64,000 bases of DNA, from contig NC_053391.1 of assembly GCF_905171765.1 (NCBI RefSeq), positions 189,854,559 to 189,918,558 of the forward strand. Direction: 5' to 3'. Both the position numbers and the translations under genes were made by a program. Positions 1-11,744 of the stretch are shown piece by piece. Every line of letters begins with the position of its first letter. Within the stretch, counting starts at the first letter, position 1. A model generated the notes under the pieces. The model was not told where the DNA came from and did not search any database. It worked only from the letters and a program-made list of their open reading frames with translations. The DNA comes from Bufo bufo. Taxonomy: Eukaryota; Chordata; Amphibia; Anura; Bufonidae.

Positions 1-654
1 ATTTAAAGCCACATTTCCCCAATTCAACGTTTCTCAGGAAATCTGTCATAAGGATGCGACATGGATCCAACAAAAGCCAAAATCCAGAAGAAGGCTCCAT
101 TGACATAGGAAGTACACTTCAGAAGGCCCATAGAAAGAGACATTCACTCATTCCTCACAGAGTTTCATGGATTGAAGAACACGAACATATTTCAGGCGCT
201 TCTTTGAAAAAATCAAGCTCAGACTCTTCTCTGAACTCATCAGACAGCTTTTTACTGCCACCGTTGCCAGAAATGGACTCTGTTTCCATCAGCAGTATTG
301 AAGAAGAAGGGGAGCACAGTACCTTGAGGCACAAGAAGACACATTCTCATGGACTTGGAGATATGGTTAGACATAGCCTTCTAGCAGTTAGCACTGCACT
401 CACTGGACTTATTTCCAATGAGAAACATCTTGGAAACAGAATCCAGTTGCTAGCAGAAGACTCATCAACGTATCTTGGAAGTGCGGTTCAAACATTCATA
501 AGCCATATGAAAAAGAGATCTGTACAGTACATCTCTACCATGGAAATGTTACAAGCCCTACGTCAGCAGATCACCAACATGAAGAGTTACCTGCTTGTGA
601 GCAATGAAATTTGGGAGCATGTGGAACATCAAGAAATGGATGAGTCAACAATTG
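1..654 (+). CDS. RINL: RIN-family Rab5 GEF (RINL-like), internal exon with RIN-homology region
   Basis: This is a partial gene; upstream exons (an SH2 domain in this family) lie before the window. The frame is open from base 3 and runs to a consensus donor (g|gtaaga, GT at 655-656). A possible acceptor AG at 36-37 would shorten the exon to 38-654. The product starts with a basic and Ser-rich linker (clusters such as SSSDSSLNSSDS), then an acidic patch (EEEGEH). It ends in a helical region (LLAEDSSTYLGSAVQTF ... MEMLQALRQQITNMKSYLL) that matches the RIN-homology segment preceding the VPS9 domain. The exon ends in phase 1 and joins the exon at 12305 to give the ACIIETSLYKCLLKPLK start of the helical bundle. 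RIN proteins bind Ras-GTP or phosphotyrosine partners and activate Rab5 on early endosomes. The exon structure is seen directly; assignment to RINL rather than RIN1, RIN2 or RIN3 is inferred from the short C-terminus. Confidence 0.8.
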
Positions 655-655
655 G

Positions 656-1195
656 TAAGAGAGCTAAATATATATATATATATTATTTATAGAAAGGGTT
701 GTTCAGAAGCTAAAGTTTCTTTCAAAACAGATATGAGACAATAAAAGCCAAATAAATAGTAGTACTATCCTTACCAATCCCCAGCTGTTCCTGTTTTGAT
801 GCTCCCAGGTGCCACACCTCTCTCTGTAATTCCTGGTTTCTCTTAACTCAGACATGTGACTACCGTACCCAGTCACTGGCTACAGTGGGTCACTGCTGCA
901 GCCAGTGAATGGCTGCAGTGTCACTTGTCCAGATCTAGGGGGCTACGAAGTACAGAGACAACCGCTGGACCTAGAAAGCTTTGTAACAGGAGTGGCAGGT
1001 GATTGGTATGGTGAATATTGCATATTTTATTATTCTACACGATTCTGACAGTTTTTAACAATTTTTTGGTGGCTGGCCAACTCCTTTAAAAGAGTATTCT
1101 CATCTCCATAGGATATGTCATAAATGTATGTTAGATGTTATTCCCACCTGTCTTTAGGATGCCAACCACTAGCTTAGGAGCCACATGTGCCCCAC
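656..1195. other. intron sequence, no gene seen
   Basis: Start of the first RINL-like intron in the window. It holds a short (TA) run at 668-685 and unremarkable AT-rich sequence. No open frame with protein-like content was seen. Confidence 0.5.
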
Positions 1196-1319
1196 TAGTA
1201 GAGTTGCCACCTTTCCCAACAAAAAATACCGGCCAAGTTAAGCCACACCCCAAAGGGTGTGTGGTTGTGGGTGTGGCTTAACACTGGGTGTTAAGTCGCT
1301 GTGATACTGTGGCTCCCAA

Positions 1320-1930
1320 TAGTATTAATGCCTCCATTCATGTCCCCCAGTAATATTAATGCCTTCATTTGTGCGCCCCAGTAATAATAGCGACCCCATT
1401 AGTGCCGCACAGAATTAATAATGCCCCCATTAGTGCCCCCCAGCATTAATAATGCCCCCATTACTGCTGCCTAGAATAAATATTGCCCCCATTAGTGTCT
1501 TCAGTAATAGTAATGCCCCCATTGGTGCCCCCCAAAATTAATAATGCCCCAATTAGTGCTTCCCAATAATATTAATGCCTCCATTAACATCCCCCAGAAT
1601 TAATACTGCCCCCATTAGTGCGCCCCATAATTAATGCCCCCCATTAGTGCCACCCAGTAATACTAATGCCTCCATTAGTGCCCCCAGTAAGAATAATGTC
1701 CCCATTAGTGCCCCCAGTAAGAATAATACCCCCATTAATGCCCCCATTAGTGCCCCCCAGTAAGAATAATGCCCCCATTAGTGCTCCCCAGTAATAGTAA
1801 TGCCCCCATTAGTGCCCCCCAGTAAGAATAATACCCCCATTAGTGCCCCCAATAAGAGTAGTGCCCCCAGTAAGAATAATTCCCGCATTAGTTCCCCCAA
1901 TTAGAGTAATGCCCCCATTAGTGCTCCCTT
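1320..1930. repeat. imperfect minisatellite, about 30-bp unit
   Basis: About twenty degenerate copies of a unit reading roughly taatgcccccattagtgccc ccagtaagaa. Each is dominated by the words cccccattagtgcc and cagtaagaataat. The short open frames across it are repeat artefacts. Confidence 0.85.
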
Positions 1931-1951
1931 CTCTGCTTTTGCAAAAAAAAA

Positions 1952-2100
1952 AACTCACCTCCTCCATTTGCTCGCACTCACTGCTGACTGGAAGCTCAGG
2001 ACAGGACCTGCACCGTAGCGTGATGATGTCTCACAGGTCCTGTCCTCCAGTCAGCAATCAGTGGTCCCCACAGCGTGAGCAAATGGAGGTGGTGAGTTCT
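1952..2100. repeat. inverted repeat (long hairpin)
   Basis: The left arm begins ctcctccatttgctcgca and continues through ctgctgactgga to ggacaggacctg. The right arm is the complement, from caggtcctgtcc through tccagtcagca to gcgtgagcaaatggagg. The loop is about 25 bp. It lies inside the composite element at 1198-2340. Confidence 0.7.
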
Positions 2101-2115
2101 TTTTTTAATTAACAC

Positions 2116-2167
2116 AAGTGTGTAAGTGTGTGTAAGTGTGTGTGTGTGAGTGTGTGTGTGTGTGTGG
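2116..2167. repeat. (GT)n microsatellite
   Basis: A run of tgtgtgtaag and tgtgtgtg words, partly interrupted. Confidence 0.9.
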
Positions 2168-2344
2168 TTGGGGGTAAAGGCTGTACTAATGAGTGCTCCA
2201 CAGTGGAAGCGCTCATTAGTAACAGTGCTTGTAGAAAAATACCGGTAATTAATATTGCTGGTAGAAAAAAAATTACAGACACTGGCAGGGCCACTAAAAT
2301 ACCGGCCTTTGCGGTGTGATACTGGCTGGATGGCAAGTTAGCAG

Positions 2345-3310
2345 CTGTGGATAATATTGTGCACTGGTGGCACCAGAATTGTCAGGAGCATTACAAGAAC
2401 TTAGTGATAGGGTCATTTCACTGGCAGCTGACACTAGGGTAAAAGCATAGTGATCAGTCATATCTACAACAGACAGTTTCACTTTTGATATTCAGTCTGG
2501 TTCAGCACTAACTTTCAAACATTAATGGACTTTTCTCTAGGTACATCGTGTCTTACTTAACTATATGATATGCAATTTAGTACGTTTGGAGGAGAGATAA
2601 TTTGCATCTTTTTTCCCATGGAACATTTCCTGTAAGTCTCCATGTACCAGCTGGATCTCTTCAATGAGTAACCCCCCTACCCCAGAGCTTGGCTATATGG
2701 TCGAAGAATTAGCTTTTTCACTAAAATATTCCAATATACTTTACATCTGTTCTTGGAAAGTTGAGTGACAACTAATACACAGTAGCTGTTATCATGCAGG
2801 AATACTGCAGCACTTCTTTAGACTTCTTTCACATTTCCATGTACTGTATGTGTTTTATCCGTGAAGATCTTCATCTTTGGTCCATGCCTTTTGCCCTCCA
2901 TTTTTCATTTGTATTCCAAGGACACTGCCCAGCTGAAAGTTAATTTCCAGGGCATCTCCTATTAGTAGTTAGTGAAAAATGGACTAAACACGGACCCATA
3001 GACCCATATAATAGGCGCATTCGGATCGTGGACCAAAGCAGTAGATGTCTCCGTGGTTTTCTCACTGACCCAAGGTCATTAAAAAAAATACAGATTTGTG
3101 AATAAGCATATTAAAATTTGTGGGTACATCATCATTTCACACATCAGGGAAAAACAGAAATGTGAATGAGGCCTTAGCCATTTAAAGTACATAAGTGCCA
3201 AGAGCTGTTGTTATATTGTATATTCTGCTGGCTGTGCTGGGATAGATAATGTGGACGATATGATCTCCTAATGGATACCCTGTTGTATTACTCAAATTTC
3301 TCCTGCTAGT
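2345..3310. other. intron sequence with a half-copy of a short element
   Basis: No gene is seen. Bases around 2990-3180 (ggaccaaagcagtagatg ... gtgaatgaggcctta) match in pattern the sequence at 61905-62080 and look like one arm of a frog palindromic element. The rest is unremarkable. Confidence 0.4.
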
Positions 3311-3311
3311 A

Positions 3312-3523
3312 AGGCTAGGGCTACACTGCGACAGGTGTCACACCAATGTCACACAACATTTTTTGTAATGATTGTCAATGGTGTTGCACTGCGACATGCT
3401 GCGACTAAGATTTGTGACTGTCGTGTCGCAGTCGTGGCATGTCGCAGGACGACACCGTTGGATATCATTATAAAAAATGTTGCACGACTTTTCTGCGACA
3501 TATGCGCCGCGTAGCCCTAGCCT
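3312..3523. mobile_element. palindromic MITE, 'ctagggctac' family
   Basis: The terminal inverted repeats are ggctagggctac at the left and gtagccctagcc at the right. Internal arms are built of gcgaca and tgtcgc words, with an almost perfect internal palindrome around the cgtcgcag motif. The left flank is TAA and the right flank is TGA, a degraded 3-bp duplication. A second, shorter copy of the same family occurs near 54225-54355. Confidence 0.8.
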
Positions 3524-5022
3524 GAAAGTACCACATTCTTCACTACTACAGCTATAAATTGAAGTATCATTGTACAAGGGAAAAAAATAGATTGTAGTTA
3601 TTTTATTGACTTAAAAGAGTTCTCCAGGATTTATCCTCAGGATAGGTCATCAACATGAGATCAAACGGGGTCCAACTCCTCGCATACTCCTCTAATCAGT
3701 TGTTTGTAGAAGAACAGTGCTCACCGGCGCTCCTTTGAGCACCGTGGCCTTCTCGCAGCTTACCAAGCACAACGCCGCCCATTTGTTAGCGGCTGTGCTT
3801 GGTATTGCAGCTCAGGCACATTCACTTGAATGGGACTGAGCTGCTCCTAGGCCATATGACTGATAAATGTAATGTCACAGGCCTACGAAGAGGCCTAAGC
3901 ACTCAGGGGGTGCCTCAGCCTCTTCATACAGCTGATCAGCGGGATACTGGGAGTCAGACCGGCTCCGATCTCATATTAATGACTGTCCTGAGGATCAGGG
4001 GCGGATGTTACAGGGAATTTTCCTGGTGGGCCGATGCCCATAGTGCCATCCGAAATCTCTTCACTGCCGCTGGCCGGGTACATACTGCTGGGAAAACTAT
4101 AGGGGTCATTATTAGAGTAAGTTCAGGTAACATGCTGAAGATAGGGCTAGCTTGGTGTTGTGGCCCACATCTCATCTCCTAAGCGCCCTGCTCCATATCC
4201 ATATTAGAGACAATTCGAGGAGGAGGCAGAATGTAGCAGCTATTGATGGCCTCCACACAGGGACAGCTTCTGGGGAGGTATTTTCTGCTGTATTACTGAC
4301 CCTGCCAACTTGTATTGGCCCCATCTATTTGTAATACCACACCCTCAATTTGGACCAACCTACAAAATTGGGGCCACTTTTAGCTTTTTTCCAGGGCCAA
4401 ATCAAGTTCCCAGTCCGTCCCTGCTGAGGATAGGCCATCAATATCAAAATGACAGAAAACCCCTTTATATGAAATTGGCTCTAGTAATTGTCTGTGGGCC
4501 CTTTAACCCCTTAAGGACCGGGCTCATTTTCACCTTAAGGACCAGGCCATTTTTTGGAAATCTGACCAGTGTCACTTTAAGTGCTCATAACTTTAAAACG
4601 CTTTGACTTACCCAGGCCGTTCTGAGATTGTTTTTTCGTCACATATTGTACTTCATGTCACTGCTAAAATTGGGTCAAAAAAGTTAATTTTTCTGCATAA
4701 AAAAATACAATTTTTACCAAAAATTTTGAAAAATTAGCAAATTTCAAACTTTCAGTTTCTCTACTTCTGTAATACATAGTAATACCCCCAAAAATTGTGA
4801 TGATTTTACATTCCCCATATGTCTACTTCATGTTTGTAGCATTTTGGGAATGATATTTTATTTTTTGGGGATGTTACAAGGCTTAGAAGTTTAGAAGCAA
4901 ATTTTGAAATTTTCAGAAATCTTCAAAATCCCACTTTTTATGGACCAGTTCAGGTTTGAAGTCACTTTGTGAGGCTTAGATAATAGAAACCTCCCAAAAA
5001 TGACCCCATTCTAGAAACTACA

Positions 5023-5812
5023 CCCCTCAAGGTATTCAAAACTGTTTTTTCAAACTTTATTAACCCTTTAGGTCTTCCACAAGAGTTAATGGCAGATGGA
5101 GAAACAATTTTGAAATTTCTATTTTTTGGAAAATTTTCCAATATAATCAATTTTTTCCAGGAGTAAAACAAGGGTTAACTGCCAAACAACACTCAAAATG
5201 GGTTGCCCTGATTCTGTAGTTTGCAAAAACACCCCATATGTGGTCGTAAACTACTGTTTGGCCGAACGGTAGCACATAGAAGGAGGGGAACACCATATGG
5301 GTTTTGGAAGGCAGATTTGGCAGGACTGGTTTTGTTTATACCATGTCCCATTTGAAGCCCCCTGTTGCACCCCTAGAATAGAAATTTCAAAAAAGTGACT
5401 CCATCTAAGAAAGTACACCCCTCAAGGTATTCAAAACTGGGTTTACAAACTTTGTTAACCCTTTAGGTGTTCCACAAGAGTTAATGGCATATGGAGAAAC
5501 AATTTTGAAATTTCTATTTTTTGGAAAAGTTTCCAATATAATAAATTTTTTCCAGGAGTAAAACAAGGGTTAACTGCCAAACAACACTCAAAATGGGTTG
5601 CCCTGATTCTGTAGTTTGCAAAAACACCCCATATGTGGTCGTAAACTACTGTTTGGCCGAACGGTAGCACATAGAAGGAGGGGAACGCCATATGGGTTTT
5701 GGAAGGCAGATTTGGCAGGACTGGTTTTGTTTATACCATGTCCCATTTGAAGCCCCCTGATGCACCCCTAGAGTAGAAACTCCATAAAAGTGACCCCATC
5801 TAGGAAACTACG
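5023..5812. repeat. two tandem copies of a 395-bp piggyBac subterminal repeat
   Basis: The words cccctcaaggtattcaaaactg, gagttaatggca, ccatatgtggtcgtaaac and tttggcaggactgg recur 395 bp apart (5023 and 5418), giving two direct units of 395 bp. An inverted, more diverged copy follows at about 5895-6240. Confidence 0.85.
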
Positions 5813-5894
5813 GGATAAGGTGGTTGATGTTGTTTTGGGACTATTTTAGGGGTAAATTAGATTTTTGGTTGCTCTATATTACTCTTTTTGAGGC

Positions 5895-6240
5895 AATGTA
5901 ACAAAAAAATTCAATTCTAAAATTGTTTCTACATTCGCTATTTAGTTTTGTGGAACACCTAAAGGGTTAACATAGTTTGTAAAGTAACTTTTGAATACCT
6001 TGAGGGGTGTAGTTTCTTAGATGGGGTCACTTTTTTGGAGTTTCTAGTCTAGGCTACATCAGGGGGGGCTTCTAATGGGACATGGTGTAAAAAAAAAAAC
6101 TGTCCATCAAAATCTGCCTTCCAGAAACCATATGGAGTTCCCTTCGTTCTATGCCCTGCCGTGCGGCTATATAGCCATTTACGACCACATATGGGGTGTT
6201 TCTGCAAACTACAGAATCAGGGCCATAAATATTGAATTTT
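5895..6240. repeat. inverted copy of the piggyBac subterminal repeat
   Basis: This stretch reads as the reverse complement of the 395-bp unit: ggaacacctaaagggttaac, ttgaataccttgaggggtg, gggacatggtgta, ttacgaccacatatggggtg. With the two direct copies it could fold into a large stem. Confidence 0.8.
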
Positions 6241-6449
6241 GTTTGGCTGTTAACCCTAGCTTTATTACCGGCAAAAAGGATTCAAATGGAAATTTTGCCC
6301 AAAAATGGGTGTTTTGGCACCGTTTTTATTTTATATTTTTAACACCGTTCATCCGAGGCGTTTGGGCAAAAGTTATTTTTATAGCGACGACTTTTACGCA
6401 CGCGACGATGCCCAATATGTATGGCTCTCAGACTTTGGAGACACTAAGC

Positions 6450-6590
6450 AGGCATCCTAAAAACTGCGGCCCTCCAGATGTTGTAAAACTACAATTCCCA
6501 CCATGCCCTGCTGATGGCTGTAGGTTGTCTGGGCATGCTGGGAGTTATAGTTTTACAACATCTGGAGGGCCGCAGTTTGAGGATGCCTGC
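6450..6590. mobile_element. hAT-type palindromic MITE nested in piggyBac
   Basis: The ends are caggcatcc and ggatgcctg. The arms carry gcggccctccag ... ttgtaaaactacaattccca and its complement. The word cactaa flanks both sides. The same family occurs at 17480-17626 and 51002-51147. The insertion splits a pre-existing hairpin of the host element (ggctctcagactttggagac at 6422 and its complement near 6635-6655). Confidence 0.85.
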
Positions 6591-6697
6591 ACTAAAACTA
6601 ATATTTTTTGGGGAAAAAAAAAATGTTTCCGTGTCTCTAAAGTCTGAGAGCCATAGTTTTTTATGTTCTCTAGTGGACTGTTGGGGATTATAAAAAT

Positions 6698-8490
6698 TTA
6701 GTACTCCATGGAAGTGTGATACTCCCTGAAGCAATCGATAATGCAGAGGCCCGGATGATCGGAGCACGTGTCAGACTGAGTGGTGGTGTCCTTCCGTATC
6801 CCCCTCTTGTGACACACTCTGCACTTTTTTTGGGTTCGTCCCTTCTTTCCAGTATGGGGGACCACACCTGGAAAGTGTTGGCCAGGGACGATCCGGGCGC
6901 CTCCAATTCCCGAGGTACTCCGGCCTGCTCTTTCCCGGTCCGAAAAGATCAGGGCCTTGAGGACTGCCTCATAGAATTGGAGGAATGTCCCTGTGCTGCC
7001 AGCGCTTCGGGATAGTACAAACCTGCACCAACCTGCACCAAGTAGACCGCAACTTTTTTGTACCATGCATGGGTTTTGCGCATGGCGTTATATGGCTTGA
7101 GGACTTGATCAGAGAGATCAACTCCTCCCATATACCGATTGTAGTCGACGATACAATCGGGCTTGAGGACCGTTGCCGCGGTACCTCGCACAGGGACTGG
7201 GGTGGTGCTGTTACTGTGGATTGTGGACAGCATAAGGACATCCCTCTTGTCCTTATACCTGACCAGCAACAGGTTTCCACTGGTAAGGGCACAGGTCTCA
7301 CCCCTGGGGATAGGTACCTGGAGGGGGTAGGCAGGGAGGCCGCGTTGATTTTTCCGCACGGTCCCACAAGCGAACGTGGATCTGGCGGCAAGGGACCTGA
7401 ACAAGGGGATACTGGTATAAAAGTTGTCCACGTACAAGTGGTAACCGTTATCCAGCAGTGGGTACATAAGGTCCCACACGAGTTTCCCGGTAACACCCAG
7501 AGTGGGGGGACATTCTGGGGGTTGAATACGGGAATCTCGCCCCTCGTACACACGAAATTTGTAAGTGTACCCTGAGGTACTCTCACAAATTTTGTATAGC
7601 TTCACGCCATACCTCGCCCGCTTTGTGGGAATGTATTGGCGGAAACTGAGTCTCCCCTTGAACGCAACGAGAGACTCATCAACCGCGACCTCCCTTCCAG
7701 GTACGTAGGCCTCCATGAATTTGGCCCCAAAGTGATCGATGACCGGCCGTATCTTATACAGCCGGTCATAGGCAGGATCACCTCGGGGTGGACATGCTGC
7801 ATTATCGGAATAATGCAGACATTTCCGGACGGCCTCAAACCGGGAGCGTGTCATGACCATACTGTACAGTGGGGTCTGGTATAGGACGTCCCTACTCCAG
7901 TATTGCCTGACACTGGGTTTTTGGACTAGACCCATATGCAGCACGAGGCCCCAAAATGTCCTCATCTCGGCTGCACTGACCGGCGTCCAGCCACCGGGTC
8001 TAGCCAAAAATGAGCCTGGGTTTTGAGCGACGAACTGTTGGGCGTACAGATTCGTCTGCTCCACCATCAGATTCACCAGTGGGTTACTGAAAAAAAAACT
8101 AAAATAGTCAATTTCAGTAAACCCCACTGTGGGAATCTGGATTCCAGGATTGCCAGCAAAATCCGGAATCTCAGGCTCAAAGTCCACTGGGGGACACCAA
8201 CTAAGTTCATCGGCAGGGGGCTCCGGTGGACTTATTTGGTGGGCCGGGAAACCAGTACGAACCCCAGGGCGGCTCGTACTAGGGTGGGCCACAGGATCCC
8301 TAGCATGTGGGGCCCCTGGCTCCGCCTGGCGGCGTCTCCGCCGCCTTGGTGGCTCATCGTCATCCGATGATGATGAGGAGGATGCGGATGACAAAAGGAA
8401 CGTGGGGTCATCCTCATCCTCACTGGGGCTCTCAGAGTCGGAGGCAATCTGGGCGTATGCCTCCTCGGCCGAGAACATCCGGCGGGCCAT
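6698..8490 (-). pseudogene. piggyBac transposase (Uribo-like), frameshifted
   Basis: The product is a DDD transposase that cuts and pastes at TTAA. I take the start as the Met at 8490 (MARRMFSAEEAYAQ). An earlier in-frame Met at 8568 would add only a His/Thr-rich leader encoded by a tg-repeat. The order is an acidic Ser-rich N-terminus, an RRRRRR basic stretch, then the catalytic core with all three Asp motifs visible: VAVDESL, LYVDNFY and MGGVDLSDQ. The main frame ends at 6949. The C-terminal Cys-rich finger (CRVCHKRGIRKDT ... HPGLC ... EYHTSMEY) lies in another frame and stops at 6698. The frame change falls between about 7015 and 7060, where a 10-bp tandem duplication (acctgcacca, 7021-7040) is visible. 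The rest looks little decayed. Confidence 0.92.
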
Positions 8491-8629
8491 GGGTGTGTGT
8501 GCGTGTATGTGTGCGTGTGTGGAAACCTTTATTATATGTGCGTGTGTGTGGGGGTAACGGGTGTTCACGTACTAAAAAAGGCAAAAAAAGAAAGCGCAAG
8601 TGTTAGGAAAAAAAAAGTTCAAATTTGCT

Positions 8630-9500
8630 GATCAGCGGTACAACGCTGATCAGCGGTCGGTGGGGTGGTGCGGTGGTGGGGTGGGCGATGCGCTAACAGT
8701 GGACGGACGCTAAAAAGTGCCGGCCAGTCAGCGCACGCAGAAAAAAAAAAAAAAAAAAAGTGGTGGTGAGGGGAAGGGGGGCTGGTGGGGGGTGGGGGGG
8801 CTGGTGGGGGGCTGGTGGGGGTGGGGGGGGTGTGGGGCTGGTGGGGGGGCGCAAGTGGCAGGGGGGGGTCTGGGGTCTGATGGATCAAAAAAAGTTTTGA
8901 AATAAAAGAACTTTTTTTTTCTTCTAACTTTTCCCTTCTTTCCCTGCCTAACGGTGCCTCTCCCTCACTGACCCTAACCTACCTGGGTGGCGATGGGTGC
9001 AGGAGGGTGATGGATGGCGATTAGGGGGACGCAGGAGCTGGTGCCGAACGGTACTGCACGGTCAGGGTGCTGGACAGGAAGAGGAGGGGAGAGAGGAGCG
9101 CAGGAAGTTTGAATCTCGCGCCTCTCTCCCCTGCTCCAATCAGCACCCTGGACAGCGGCGTTCAGCACCAGGGCCAGCACCGCCTCTCCAAATCCTCGGA
9201 CTGCGATAGGTGGTGTATAATTACGCCACCGATCGCAGTCTTTTTCCGGTTCATCGGGTCACAGGACACCCGAATGGACCGGAAACGCAGAAAACCGCAG
9301 GTCTGAATTGACCTGCGGTTTTCTGCGATCGTCGATACGGGGGGGTCAAATGACCCCCCCCCCTGCATTGTTACGGGATGCCGGCTGAATGATTTCAGCC
9401 GGCATCCCGTTCCGATTAACCCCCGCGGCGCCGGAATGCCGATTTTAAGTCAGGACGTACCGGTACGTCCTGTGTCCTTAAGGACTCGGGAAATAGGGCG
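8630..9500. other. piggyBac 5'-side non-coding region
   Basis: GC-rich and purine-rich sequence upstream of the transposase start, with an A18 run near 8741 and ggtgggg-rich repeats at 8760-8870. Inverted words occur at the outer edge: ctgcggttttctgcg pairs with cgcagaaaaccgcag (9285-9330), and ggatgccggctgaa pairs with ttcagccggcatcc (9376-9410). These look like subterminal hairpins. A promoter is expected here but I see no decisive element. Confidence 0.5.
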
Positions 9501-9875
9501 TACCGGTACGTCCTATGTCCTTAAGGGGTTAAAGCTACCATTTCACATGTACTGTATGTGTCTTCTCTGGTTTAGTGAAGCCTATGTATAAAGCCACCAC
9601 ACTCTGTCTCAGAACTGATATGTGGCTGTGGTTTAACAATGCCAGCAGAGACTTCCGTTCTCATTCAACAGCTAAAAGAAGAGGAAAATGAAAGCTGATT
9701 TCATACACATATCATATACAATTATCAGTTTGATTACATACAGTCATTATGAAAGTAATAATACAAAACTTTACCTCAAATGAATCAGATAAGGCTTTAT
9801 TATTCTCTTGGCATTTGTCTCTTTCGTTTTGATGGCCATTTTTGTGAGATTCTAAAATTTTACAGTGACACTTAA

Positions 9876-10140
9876 AGGGGTTGTCCGGGTTCAGAGCTGA
9901 ACCCGGACATACCTCCATTTTCACCCAGGCAGCCCCCCTGACTTGAGCATCGGAGCAGTTTATGCTAAATCGAGCAGGGCAAAGGCATTTTCAGGAGTTC
10001 CGGTGACGAACTGGGCTCTCCATGGGGCTGCCAGTAAGCCCGGTGACAGAGCATAATATGCTCCGATGCTAGCATCAGGGGGGCTGCCTGAGAGAAAATA
10101 TGGGTATGTCCGGGTTCAGCTCTGGACCCGGACAACCCCT
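9876..10140. mobile_element. piggyBac-type MITE (TTAA duplication)
   Basis: TTAA flanks both ends (9872-9875 and 10141-10144). The perfect ends are aggggttgtccggg and cccggacaacccct. The arms are long: ccaggcagcccccctga pairs with tcaggggggctgcctg. Confidence 0.9.
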
Positions 10141-10461
10141 TTAATATCTAGGCTGAGGAGCGGTCACCTCTCCAGGTATGTTTATTTTAGTAACTACTTG
10201 AATTCTGCATGTAATAACCTTCTGGAGCATCTTTCCTATGACTCTACAGTGTATTGATCCATTCCCTTATTACTCCTGCAAGCAGTTACTGGTATGAATG
10301 AACTGCTAGCACTTTGCACTGAAGGTCCAGCTGGGTGTTACCAGTTGGGTTGTGTCCCTGCACAATCTGACACTATCTATTTAGTTCTGCCAGGGTTAAA
10401 TTGTGCATGGACACCTCCACACCCCCAACTGGTAACACCCTGATTGATCACTCTTTAAAGG

Positions 10462-10777
10462 CAGGGGCGTAGCTAAAGGCTCATGGACCCTGGTGCAAGA
10501 GTTCAGCTTGGACTGCCCTTGCCTCAGTGCTTTGTGGCCAGGGGCAGGGGAGCACTTAGCCTTCGCGCTGCCTGAGGCAAAAATTGAAATGGCACCCCCT
10601 CCCTCATGCCAAATTCTTGACCTAACCCCTTCTCTCCAACCAGAAGTGTAACTTGACCTGCATGCACTTTCTATAATACCAGTGTCTTCTTATGTGGCAC
10701 AAGGGTCTTTAGGCCCCCTCAGGCTCCTGGGCCCGGTAGCGACTGCTACCTCTGCACCCCCTATAGCTAGGCCCCTG
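10462..10777. mobile_element. hAT-type non-autonomous element
   Basis: The ends are caggggcgtagcta and tagctaggcccctg. The 8-bp flanks are tttaaagg and tttaaaga (7 of 8 match). The interior around 10540-10610 (gcactta gcc ... aatggcacccc) may be a second, nested fragment. Confidence 0.8.
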
Positions 10778-11184
10778 TTTAAAGAGATTAATATCTGTAG
10801 TACTTATTTTGAAAGACAATATGGCTTCCAATGAAACATACTTGGGCCAGTGCATAGCAACAGTTTATGTATTCCTCTGGTGACAACAGCTGATCTCCAT
10901 CCAGATATCTACAGTAGAAGTGATGGCTGCCATATAGACATCTGTCTCCCTCTTCATTGAGGAGCTCTTAATGTGGACATACACATTAGATTAATGTTGG
11001 CTGAACCCGACAATTTCACTGGGACCAGCAAATCATCTAATGTGAATGGCGGTATGCCCTTGGTAGCAGATGACAGGGACAGATAGAGATACGCTGCTTT
11101 CAGAGGTGTCTGGCAATGGCTTTCTCCCCTCTCTCAATCAGGACATATGCATGCTTAGCCATGCTTGTGGATGGGGGCGATCAT

Positions 11185-11680
11185 TAAGAGAAATAAAATT
11201 AGCACACACAAAACCTGTCCTAATCACACAGGAGGACAAGTTATTTCACAACACTGAACTAAAGAGCTGCCTCATCCTCCTCTCCTACTCATTAGGAATT
11301 ATGATCCTGAACACAGTTTAATATGACCTTCTGCTAAATCTCTGTAGGAATGGAGGTCATGAGAAGACATGAGGTACACAGGACAGATGGTTGTAATGTG
11401 GGGCTGTGGTAATGTTGTAGACTTCATACAAATGCTGCTGCTCATTACCCACATTCCCACTCTCCTCTCTGTGCTTCTTGTCTCCTCATGACCTCCATTT
11501 CTACAGAGATACAGCTGAAGATCTTATTCAGGGTCATAATCCCTGACAAGTAGAGCAGAGAGGGAAATGAGAGATCTCTTTAGCTCAGTTCTCTGAAGTA
11601 ACTTGTTCTGCTGTGTGACTAGGACAGGTTTTGTGTGTACTAATAGGAAGGCGGCCATTTTATTTCCTCTGATGATTGCT
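11185..11680. repeat. long inverted repeat, probable non-autonomous DNA element
   Basis: The left arm holds acacacaaaacctgtccta and aatggaggtcatgag. The right arm holds the complements ctcatgacctccatt and taggacaggttttgtgtgt. The centre is near 11430. Flanking words near 10990-11060 (gttggctgaac) recur at 41310 and 42815, so the same family is present there. Confidence 0.65.
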
Positions 11681-11744
11681 CCCTAGACAAAACGAGCCAT
11701 TATAGTTAATGAAAGGTATTTGGGAATACATAATAAAGTAATAT

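Larger units (their letters stand above)
1198..2340. mobile_element. composite non-autonomous element with internal minisatellite and hairpin
   Basis: The left edge carries agttgccacc followed by aaaataccggcc. The right edge carries aaaataccggcc followed by ggatggcaagtt, so the outer ends are imperfect inverted copies. The interior holds a minisatellite, a long hairpin and a GT run, annotated separately. No coding capacity is seen. The element boundaries are my estimate. Confidence 0.4.
4507..9528 (-). mobile_element. piggyBac transposon, near full length, 5.0 kb
   Basis: TTAA target duplications lie at 4503-4506 and 9529-9532. They bracket perfect 12-bp ends, ccccttaaggac at the left and gtccttaagggg at the right. 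The interior holds a minus-strand transposase of the piggyBac (Uribo-like) family, large subterminal repeats on the 4.9-6.2 kb side, a GC-rich promoter-side region (8.6-9.5 kb) and one nested hAT-type MITE. The ends and target site are intact, but the transposase is frameshifted, so this copy is probably non-autonomous now. It inserted in the intron of the RINL-like gene. Confidence 0.93.

Noticed and set aside
7636..8557. Plus-strand open frames of 80-140 codons opposite the piggyBac transposase
   Set aside because: They are shadows of the minus-strand transposase, whose catalytic motifs are clear.
8619..8888. Pro/His-rich minus-strand open frame of 89 codons
   Set aside because: Low-complexity G-rich sequence upstream of the piggyBac transposase; no domain or start context.
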